The notes under the pieces were generated by a model. It saw only the letters and a program-made list of their open reading frames with translations. It was not told the origin of the DNA and ran no database searches. From an uncultured Arcobacter sp. (GTDB lineage: Bacteria > Campylobacterota > Campylobacteria > Campylobacterales > Arcobacteraceae), in assembly GCA_913062735.1 (NCBI GenBank), contig CAJXWI010000010.1, positions 1 to 15,501 on the forward strand: 15,501 nt of DNA, in the 5' to 3' direction. A program made the position numbers and the translations under genes. Positions 9,772-15,501 of this stretch are shown here, in pieces; position 1 is the first letter of the stretch, and every line of letters starts with the position of its first letter.

Positions 9772-10862
9772 TTTAATACTTTATTTTTTGCCATATTTTC
9801 GTATTCGCAAATTTGAGCAATAGTCTTTTCCAGAATATTCTTATTACTATTATAAAAGTCATAATACCATTCACTAGTAAATTTAATAGTATCTTTATAT
9901 TCTAAGTTTGCTTGCCATTTTAAATAAAATAGTGCTTTATCACAATTTAATTTTAATAATCCAGCTTCATGAAAAGGAATATTACCTGTAACTGTAAATG
10001 CCTTATTTACATCATCAAAATTCCAATATACGGATAAATCTTCAAGTAGTTGTTTTACGGTATGATTTTGCTCAGCTCTTGGGCCAAAATTAAAGGATTC
10101 TCCCTGTAACTTATCATTTTTAAATAAAGCTTTTCCTAAATCCAAATAACCACTTAAAGGCTCCAATACATGCTGCCATGGTCTTGTTGCTTCAGGACTT
10201 CTAATCTCAACACTTTTATTTTCACTCCAGGCCTCCATGCAATCAACAACAATTCGATCTTTTGCCCAATCTCCACCGCCAATTACGTTTCCAGCTCGTC
10301 CAATTGCCAGTTTAATATTTGATACTTCATTTTTAAAAAATGAATGATAATAAGATTTAATGATTAATTCAGCAGCACCCTTACTTCCGCTATAAATGTC
10401 TTTTCCACCCATTTTATCATCCTCTTTGTATCCCCATACTTGCTCAACGTTATCATAGGCTTTATCACTAGTAATTATTATTGCTGTACAATTGTGATTT
10501 GATGTTTTAAGAGCTTCAAGAATATTAGCCGTACCCATGACATTTGATGAAATAGTTTCTATTGGATTAATATATGAAGTGGATACAATTGGTTGTGCGG
10601 CGAGATGAAATAAAAAATCTGGTTTCTCATTTGAAATTATTTCAATAATCTGAGGAAGATCTCTTACATCTGCTTCATAATGTTTTATTTTGTCTTCCAA
10701 TTTCAACTCTTCAAACATAGATGGCTGGGTTGGTATATCTTTTGATATCCCAACAACATTTGCACCTAAATTTAATAACCAAGTTGTAAGCCAAGTGCCT
10801 TTAAAACCAGTATGTCCTGTAATTAATACTTTTTTATTTTTATAAATGTTTCCAAACATCAT
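9759..10862 (-). CDS. rfbG: CDP-glucose 4,6-dehydratase
   Basis: Converts CDP-glucose to CDP-4-keto-6-deoxyglucose using tightly bound NAD. With the start at 10862 it has 367 residues, normal for the family (about 355-360). VLITGHTGFKGTWLTTWLL at 12-30 is the diagnostic CDP-glucose dehydratase Rossmann motif. FHLAAQPIVSTSY follows. ITSDKAY around 130-136 supplies the catalytic Thr, Asp and Lys, and YSGSK at 157-161 is an intact YxxxK. GRAGNVIGGGDWAKDRI and RPWQHVLEPLSGYL are further signatures. The reading frame is open to an ATG at 10880, but tandem ATGs at 10862 and 10859 overlap the rfbF stop (ATGATG), follow GGGA, and give the usual N-terminus MFGNIYKNKK. I therefore prefer one of these; 10859 has the slightly better spacing. 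Confidence 0.95.
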   Translation of the reverse strand: MMFGNIYKNKKVLITGHTGFKGTWLTTWLLNLGANVVGISKDIPTQPSMFEELKLEDKIKHYEADVRDLPQIIEIISNEKPDFLFHLAAQPIVSTSYINPIETISSNVMGTANILEALKTSNHNCTAIIITSDKAYDNVEQVWGYKEDDKMGGKDIYSGSKGAAELIIKSYYHSFFKNEVSNIKLAIGRAGNVIGGGDWAKDRIVVDCMEAWSENKSVEIRSPEATRPWQHVLEPLSGYLDLGKALFKNDKLQGESFNFGPRAEQNHTVKQLLEDLSVYWNFDDVNKAFTVTGNIPFHEAGLLKLNCDKALFYLKWQANLEYKDTIKFTSEWYYDFYNSNKNILEKTIAQICEYENMAKNKVLKWTE

Positions 10863-11638
10863 TTTTCCCACGTTTTCCATGGTGCTTTGTTTTTATCCCA
10901 CATCTCATTTAATTTAAGTTTATCTCTCAAAGTATCCATTGGCATCCAAAAATCGTCATGTTTATAAGTAAAAATTTCACCATTTTTTGCTAAGTTTTTT
11001 AAGGGTGCTTGTTCAAACACAGTTAAATCACCTTCTGTTATATAGTCAAAAACTTTAGATTCACATACAAAAAATCCAGCATTGATCCAACTTCCATCAC
11101 CTTTTGGTTTTTCTATAAATTCTAAAACTTGGTTATCTTCTGATATATTTAGAGCTCCAAATCTACCATCAGGTTGTGCAGATGTCATTGTCATAGCTTT
11201 TCCATGTGACTTATGAAATTTAACTAACTCTTCAATATTAATATCAGATACACCATCTCCATATGTCAGCATAAAAGCTTCATTGCCAATAAATTCTTGA
11301 GCTCTCTTTATTCTACCACCTGTCATACTATGTAAACCAGTATCAAGAAGTGTTACCTTCCAGGGTTCACTTGAATTGTTATGTATTTCCATATTGTTAT
11401 TTTTTAAATCAATCGTAACGTTACTTTGATGAAGAAAATAATTAGCAAAATACTCTTTTATATAATAACCTTTATATCCAAGCAATATTACAAAGTCATT
11501 AAAACCATATTGAGAATACATTTTCATGATATGCCATAAAATTGGCTTTCCACCAATTTCAACCATAGGTTTTGGCCTTATGTCCGTTTCTTCACTAAGT
11601 CTTGTTCCAAATCCACCGGCAAGTAATAAAACTTTCAT
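10859..11638 (-). CDS. rfbF: Glucose-1-phosphate cytidylyltransferase
   Basis: Makes CDP-glucose from CTP and glucose-1-phosphate, the entry step of CDP-deoxysugar synthesis in the cytoplasm. The 259 residues match the family (about 257). The N-terminus has LLLAGGFGTRLSEETDIRPK (nucleotide-binding GGxGTRL at 8-14, then RPKPMVEIGGKPILWHIMK). YGDGVSDIN at 126-134 contains the metal-binding Asp128. FIEKPKGDGSWINAGFFV at 174-191 and WMPMDTLRDK near the C-terminus are also typical of RfbF rather than RmlA or GalU. The ATG at 11638 has a clear AAGGAA at 11643-11648. It follows a 25-base gap, the largest in the window, and leads directly into rfbG. Confidence 0.96.
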   Translation of the reverse strand: MKVLLLAGGFGTRLSEETDIRPKPMVEIGGKPILWHIMKMYSQYGFNDFVILLGYKGYYIKEYFANYFLHQSNVTIDLKNNNMEIHNNSSEPWKVTLLDTGLHSMTGGRIKRAQEFIGNEAFMLTYGDGVSDINIEELVKFHKSHGKAMTMTSAQPDGRFGALNISEDNQVLEFIEKPKGDGSWINAGFFVCESKVFDYITEGDLTVFEQAPLKNLAKNGEIFTYKHDDFWMPMDTLRDKLKLNEMWDKNKAPWKTWEK

Positions 11639-11642
11639 TCAA

Positions 11643-11648
11643 TTCCTT
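11643..11648 (-). promoter_or_regulatory. Ribosome binding site of rfbF
   Basis: AAGGAA six bases before the ATG at 11638, in the longest gap of the operon (11639-11663). It gives the CDP-sugar module its own translation start, whereas most downstream genes begin inside the preceding gene. Confidence 0.7.
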
Positions 11649-11663
11649 CTTTATATTATATAT

Positions 11664-13151
11664 TTATTTTAATTTATTTAAAATAGCAAAAACTAAGTTT
11701 GACACTAATTTATCATATTTAATTTCAGAATTAATAGCAAATCTATCATCATTCGTAGATATAACAAAATCGTTCTTCATATAAATTAAATACTTTAACA
11801 AATCAGTTTTTTTATTTTCTTCGTTCTTTTTCAAACTTGACATTATAGCTTCTTTACAATCGTCAACTGACGTAATAAAGTAACTATTACGACATCCTAT
11901 ATACCAAGGACAACCAAATAATAACACTTCTTTACCATTAATAATTCCATCCCAACCACTACTTCCTGTAATTGTTGCTACCATCTTAGAATGAATTGTT
12001 AAGTATTCAGATGGAGTATCTAAAGAACTGAAAATTACTTTCTTATCCTTTAATAAATTGTTATAAAAAGATTCATCCCTATAATGCACACTATTAATTC
12101 TAGTATGGTCAAATTGCCGGGGGTGTTCTTTTATAACAATTTTCCAATCAGTAGGGATTGCAGCTGACAAAAGTTTTACAATTAATTCTTGTTGCTGAAA
12201 AATATCTCCTAAAGGCTCAGTACTTCGTTCTGGTTGAAAATGGAGTGGTAAGTATATATAGTTTGTTGATTCATAATCAATTTTACTAACATTACTTTCA
12301 TACAATAATCTAAAAACTTTTGTTTTTTTATTTTCATACAAGGAAATTAAATGTATAAATATTCGAGGTAAACATTGATCATATCTTATCGCACTTATTC
12401 GTAGAGGGGTAAACAATGTTAAAATATTTTTATTATTTTGAAATATTCTATTAAATAAAGTAAACAGTTTTGAGATTTTTGATTTTTCAACAACACTAGC
12501 ATTAATCTTCTTCGAATAATCTATCCAATAATTATTAACTGACTCGGCCTGTTTTAAAAAGAATTCATTTAGATTTTCTTTTAATTCTCTGATAGTTAAA
12601 TCTTTTAAATAATCAATAGGCACTTGTGTAGTATCATAAATATCTTCTTTCACAATTAACCTATCGTTGAATAGAGTTCGTTCTAAAACAAAAGTATTAA
12701 TACCTCTTTTTCTTGCCACTTCATATAAAACATAATCATAGCCCATGTGAGGTGCTGTGGGGAAGCATACTAACTCAATTTTGTTTTTATCAAAGAAATT
12801 TTCCCAATATAAAAGTAGTTCATAATACAATCTTTTTCTTTTTTGCACACTAATACTAAAATAAGTATACCTATCTATTAAACTTAAAAATATACTTTCA
12901 CATTTCAAGTAACTATCTACTAAACTTTTTGAAATAGTCAAACTATTATAAGTATTAATATTAAATATAAACTCAGGTCTATCAAATTGTAATTGATCAA
13001 TAAAAGTTATATTAATATTTTTATGTTTTTTAAAAAAAGACTTTTCAGTTATATGCAAGACTTCATTATCACTATCTATTGATACTTTATCTATAACATG
13101 TAAAAAGAAATCATTTCTCCAGTCAACAAACATGATCTTCTTATTGGCCAT
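11664..13151 (-). CDS. Capsule-synthesis (KpsC/KpsS-like) family protein, putative glycosyltransferase
   Basis: Large cytoplasmic-looking protein of 495 residues with no signal peptide or clear membrane helix. The C-terminal half resembles the Capsule_synth family: IYLPLHFQPERST at 299-311, VIKEHPRQFDHTRI at 339-352, then SSLDTPSEYLTIHSKMV and TITGSSGWDGIINGKEVLLF at about 393-412, followed by GCPWY. The KEHP and TGSSGWDGIxxGKxVLxFG patterns correspond to the nucleotide-binding C-terminal half of GT-B-like capsule enzymes. KpsC and KpsS in this broad family are beta-Kdo transferases that use CMP-Kdo. With a CMP-ulosonate-type synthetase three genes upstream, a role in transferring such a sugar is an inference. 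It overlaps the preceding dehydrogenase by 11 bases. Its N-terminal half has no motif I recognise. Confidence 0.72.
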   Translation of the reverse strand: MANKKIMFVDWRNDFFLHVIDKVSIDSDNEVLHITEKSFFKKHKNINITFIDQLQFDRPEFIFNINTYNSLTISKSLVDSYLKCESIFLSLIDRYTYFSISVQKRKRLYYELLLYWENFFDKNKIELVCFPTAPHMGYDYVLYEVARKRGINTFVLERTLFNDRLIVKEDIYDTTQVPIDYLKDLTIRELKENLNEFFLKQAESVNNYWIDYSKKINASVVEKSKISKLFTLFNRIFQNNKNILTLFTPLRISAIRYDQCLPRIFIHLISLYENKKTKVFRLLYESNVSKIDYESTNYIYLPLHFQPERSTEPLGDIFQQQELIVKLLSAAIPTDWKIVIKEHPRQFDHTRINSVHYRDESFYNNLLKDKKVIFSSLDTPSEYLTIHSKMVATITGSSGWDGIINGKEVLLFGCPWYIGCRNSYFITSVDDCKEAIMSSLKKNEENKKTDLLKYLIYMKNDFVISTNDDRFAINSEIKYDKLVSNLVFAILNKLK

Positions 13152-14079
13152 TTTCAGTATGCTCCAATTTTAATAACAGTTTATTTAATATAAATAAATC
13201 AGTTCTGGACATAGACTCATGGGTAGCACCAGCAATATGTGGGGTCACTATTAAGTTTTTATTTTTTGATAATTCTAAAAAAACTTCCAAATTATTATCT
13301 CCACTTTCATTAGCTATAACATCTATAGCCACTCCTTTAAACCAATCAATTCTTATTTTTTCTAAAAGATAACTTTCATTTACAAGTTCACCTCTTGCAG
13401 TATTAATAAAAAACTTATTTTTAAGTAGGTCTATATATTTACTATTTATAAATTCAATATTATCTTGAGTATATGATGCACATAAAAAAATAATGTTAGA
13501 TTTTTCTATCAGAAGATCTAATGATATTTCTTTCTGAACCTCATTATTTTTATTATCACATTCTAAAATATCATAATAACTAGTTACACAACCAAATGAA
13601 GTAAGATACCCAGCTAATATTTTTCCAACCCTACCATAACCAATAATCCCAGCTTTATTTCCATATAATTCTTGACCTTTCTTATTATCTCTAACAGACC
13701 ATTTTGAATCATTTTTTAAAAAAAGCTCCTTGTAATTTCGAAGTAACGATAAACATAATCCAAAAGTATGTTCAGGAGTTGCTCTAATCTGATTTAAAAA
13801 ATCAAATTCTCCTTTTAGTGATATTAGTTCTATTTTTCTACGTTTCACTTCTTCAACATCAATATGATTCCAACCAGTGGTTGGAGAACATATATATTTG
13901 AGATTCACAGCTTTATCTAGTATTTTTTTACCAACATAATGCTTTAATCTTATAAAGACTATATCAAGATCAAATAAAAACTCTTCATAGTTTCCATCAA
14001 AAAATTTAGCTCCATATTTAGATACTAGCAGTTCAGTTAAATCCTTCGAAAAATTTTCCTCAAATATTCCTACTTTCAT
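13141..14079 (-). CDS. D-isomer-specific 2-hydroxyacid dehydrogenase family protein
   Basis: NAD(P)-dependent oxidoreductase interconverting a 2-keto acid and a D-2-hydroxy acid. It has 312 residues, normal for the family. The N-terminal substrate domain includes YICSPTTGWNHIDVEEVKRR. ATPEHTFGLCLSLLRN at 100-115 is the conserved hinge helix. The Rossmann core AGIIGYGRVGKILAGYLTSF has GxGxxG at 147-152 and the cofactor-binding Asp170. The catalytic set is visible: Arg229 in NTARGELVNE, Asp253 and Glu258 in AIDVIANE, and His281 in VTPHIAGATHES. The ATG at 14079 begins 3 bases after the methyltransferase stop. Phosphoglycerate dehydrogenase (serA) is unlikely, as there is no ACT domain and the context is glycan synthesis. 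The substrate may be an acyl substituent or sugar-acid precursor for the polysaccharide; I cannot identify it. Confidence 0.9.
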   Translation of the reverse strand: MKVGIFEENFSKDLTELLVSKYGAKFFDGNYEEFLFDLDIVFIRLKHYVGKKILDKAVNLKYICSPTTGWNHIDVEEVKRRKIELISLKGEFDFLNQIRATPEHTFGLCLSLLRNYKELFLKNDSKWSVRDNKKGQELYGNKAGIIGYGRVGKILAGYLTSFGCVTSYYDILECDNKNNEVQKEISLDLLIEKSNIIFLCASYTQDNIEFINSKYIDLLKNKFFINTARGELVNESYLLEKIRIDWFKGVAIDVIANESGDNNLEVFLELSKNKNLIVTPHIAGATHESMSRTDLFILNKLLLKLEHTENGQ

Positions 14080-14082
14080 ACT

Positions 14083-14958
14083 CTATTTTTTCACTGCTTT
14101 TATTAAAATATGACTTGCTTTAGCTTTTTTTTCTAAATATCTTTTATATAAAATATTAAATTCTTCATCAAATAAATTATATTTTCCATCACCAGTAGGT
14201 TTTTTATCATTTAACCAAAAAAGTAGGTTAGAAAGGTCTCTTTTGTGATGGTATTCAATAGTAATATTTTTAAACCCAACTTTATCCAACATATATTTCA
14301 TTGAGTTGTTTTTAAAATAGTACAAGTGAGCAGTACGATAATTAAATGTGTCAAAGTCATCTTTTATTAAATCATTAAGAATTTCATCAAAATTTGGAGT
14401 CATAATATGTAGTTCTCCATCAATTTTTAATGACTCGAAAATATCTTCTAAATAAGAGATTGGATTAGGAACATGTTCAATTACATCAAATGATGTAGCA
14501 ATATCAATCTTCTCATTACTTTTAGCTAATTCACTACCATACGAAAAAACTTGATGTTTCTGGGACAGATACTTATGGAAAAACTGGCTTGGTTCAATAG
14601 CTATTGTTTTAGATGCAAATCCTACAATACCATCTAGAAAAGAACCTCCACCTGTACCAAAGTCTGCTACAATTTTATTTCTAAAATTATGTAATCCTAT
14701 TTTAAAAATTTTTTCGTTTTCTAACTCATCTTGCAAGTTCTGAAATCTGTTAATACAAGCTTCATCATTATAATCTTTTCTATATTCTTCACTTTCATAA
14801 TAATCATCGTCTGTAAATTTATCTAGAAAAATTGTATCACATTCATTACATTCAAAGACTTGATAGTCTTTATTAGTAAGTTGTCCATATGAACCTGATC
14901 TAATTTTTCCATTATATATTTTATGAATATTACCACTTGTACATATATTACATTTCAT
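14083..14958 (-). CDS. Class I SAM-dependent methyltransferase with N-terminal zinc-ribbon-like segment
   Basis: Predicted methyltransferase acting on a sugar or sugar nucleotide. It has 291 residues. The N-terminus carries two CxxC pairs (C3/C6 and C37/C40), a likely structural zinc site as in sugar C-methyltransferases and related proteins. The SAM-binding core is clear: VADFGTGGGSFLDGI at 97-111 (motif I), IAIEPS at 119-124 (acidic end of strand 2), and ATSFDVIEHVPNPISYLEDI at 154-173. GELHIMTPNF and HLYYF at 211-215 are common in PF13489-type enzymes. It lacks the extra C-terminal domain of full-length sugar C-methyltransferases (about 400 residues), so O-methylation is at least as likely. 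An AAGGGA at 14966-14971 supports the ATG at 14958. Confidence 0.88.
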   Translation of the reverse strand: MKCNICTSGNIHKIYNGKIRSGSYGQLTNKDYQVFECNECDTIFLDKFTDDDYYESEEYRKDYNDEACINRFQNLQDELENEKIFKIGLHNFRNKIVADFGTGGGSFLDGIVGFASKTIAIEPSQFFHKYLSQKHQVFSYGSELAKSNEKIDIATSFDVIEHVPNPISYLEDIFESLKIDGELHIMTPNFDEILNDLIKDDFDTFNYRTAHLYYFKNNSMKYMLDKVGFKNITIEYHHKRDLSNLLFWLNDKKPTGDGKYNLFDEEFNILYKRYLEKKAKASHILIKAVKK

Positions 14959-14965
14959 AATCTAA

Positions 14966-14971
14966 TCCCTT
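14966..14971 (-). promoter_or_regulatory. Ribosome binding site of the methyltransferase gene
   Basis: AAGGGA lies seven bases before the ATG at 14958, in the 14-base gap after the CMP-sugar synthetase stop codon. Confidence 0.6.
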
Positions 14972-14972
14972 A

Positions 14973-15501
14973 CTAAGACATTTCTTCATTTTTTATTAAT
15001 TCAGCAATTTTCATATCTATCATAGAGTCAATATTAATAGAATCATATTCATTCATTTCATATCCTCTACAATCTAAACCAACGAGTGATTTATCTTTAT
15101 ATAAAGATTTTTTGGTACTAGCATATACAGCGCCATTTCTTATATAAACATCTGGTAATACTTGACGAGGCTTCATATTTTCAAAACCTTGGTCTATATA
15201 ATTCACCAAATAATTCTCTTCACCTACAAGCTTTTTCATTCTTAGAGGATGAGATGCACCAACATTAGAAACAGTTACTACTGTATCTGCTTTTGATTCA
15301 ATTAACATTTCTATTGATTTGTCAATATGTTGAGTTTTTCTAAATGGAGAAGTTGGTTGCAACATAACATTAATATCATATTCAGAACCATTTAACTTTT
15401 CCATAAACTCTAATGCATGAATTACAACTGGATATGATTGCGCCATATCAGTACTCAATTCTGTCGGTCTTATAAATGGAACTTTTGCTCCATACTTTTT
15501 T
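14973..15501 (-). CDS. Acylneuraminate cytidylyltransferase family, CMP-nonulosonate synthetase (5' end outside window)
   Basis: Transfers CMP from CTP to a nonulosonic acid (sialic, pseudaminic or legionaminic type) or related ulosonic sugar. The frame is open through the right edge: reading inward from 15500 gives KKYGAKVPFIRPTELSTDMA, a hallmark of the family. A TTG at 15458 is therefore an internal Leu codon (…RPTELSTD…), not a start. About 176 residues are present of a typical 225-235, so the N-terminal nucleotide-binding segment lies outside. VMLQPTSPFRKTQHI and VGASHPLRMKKL match PseF, NeuA and LegF proteins. NGAVYASTK and the C-terminal INIDSMIDMKIAE are also characteristic. The stop lies 14 bases before the methyltransferase. 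Sequence alone does not distinguish pseF from neuA or legF, so I give no symbol. Confidence 0.92.
   Translation of the reverse strand, partial: KKYGAKVPFIRPTELSTDMAQSYPVVIHALEFMEKLNGSEYDINVMLQPTSPFRKTQHIDKSIEMLIESKADTVVTVSNVGASHPLRMKKLVGEENYLVNYIDQGFENMKPRQVLPDVYIRNGAVYASTKKSLYKDKSLVGLDCRGYEMNEYDSINIDSMIDMKIAELIKNEEMS

Noticed and set aside
9759..10880. rfbG start at the ATG at 10880
   Set aside because: It would add six residues not typical of the family and overlap rfbF by 22 bases. The tandem ATGs at 10862 and 10859 follow GGGA and give the usual N-terminus.
11655..11660. TATAAT on the minus strand upstream of rfbF, a possible internal promoter -10 box
   Set aside because: There is no convincing -35, and the transcript would begin at or inside the ribosome site at 11643-11648. 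Such hexamers are expected by chance in DNA this AT-rich.
11602..11784. Plus-strand open frame across the gap between rfbF and the capsule-synthesis gene
   Set aside because: It is mostly antisense to both neighbours, has no ribosome site I can see, and shows AT-driven composition only.
14973..15458. Start of the CMP-sugar synthetase at the TTG at 15458
   Set aside because: The frame continues upstream with KYGAKVPFIRPTELSTD, which is conserved family sequence, so the true start is beyond the window.

Overview
This window is a single, unidirectional surface-polysaccharide biosynthesis operon. Seventeen genes all lie on the minus strand, so transcription runs from the right edge to the left edge. 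Both end genes are cut by the window: a CMP-sugar synthetase on the right and a PglF-type dehydratase on the left. The DNA is strongly AT-rich. The left-end genes resemble the Campylobacter jejuni pgl genes in sequence and order, which suggests a Campylobacterota host, perhaps Arcobacter-like. That assignment is an inference; no rRNA or housekeeping gene is present to confirm it.

Layout in transcription order. (1) 15501-11664: partial acylneuraminate-type cytidylyltransferase, a methyltransferase with an N-terminal CxxC/CxxC zinc-ribbon-like segment, a D-2-hydroxyacid dehydrogenase, and a large KpsC/KpsS-like capsule-synthesis protein. (2) 11638-8511: a CDP-sugar module of glucose-1-phosphate cytidylyltransferase (RfbF), CDP-glucose 4,6-dehydratase (RfbG), a small RmlC-like cupin epimerase and an RmlD-like reductase. 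No RfbH follows, so the likely product is a CDP-6-deoxyhexose rather than a 3,6-dideoxyhexose. (3) 8511-5716: a GT2 glycosyltransferase, a Wzy-like polymerase and a Wzz-like chain-length protein. (4) 5723-3772: a divergent SDR and a GT4 glycosyltransferase. (5) 3794-1: a PglC-like phosphoglycosyl transferase, PglD acetyltransferase, PglE aminotransferase and PglF dehydratase, the complete set for making UDP-diNAc-bacillosamine and loading it onto the lipid carrier.

Working model (inference): PglF, PglE and PglD make UDP-diNAcBac, and the PglC-like enzyme transfers it as a phosphosugar to undecaprenyl phosphate. The GT4, GT2 and possibly the KpsS-like protein then extend the chain with a HexNAc-like sugar, a CDP-6-deoxyhexose and perhaps a CMP-activated ulosonic acid. 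Wzy polymerises the unit under Wzz control. No flippase, oligosaccharyltransferase or O-antigen ligase lies in the window.

The genes are very tightly packed. Twelve of the 16 junctions overlap and the largest gap is 25 bases, so there is no non-coding stretch long enough to hold a separate element. I see no RNA gene, insertion sequence, CRISPR array or terminator. The most notable oddity is that two different SDR proteins in this operon (4905-5723 and 8511-9374) both have histidine where the catalytic tyrosine of YxxxK should be.
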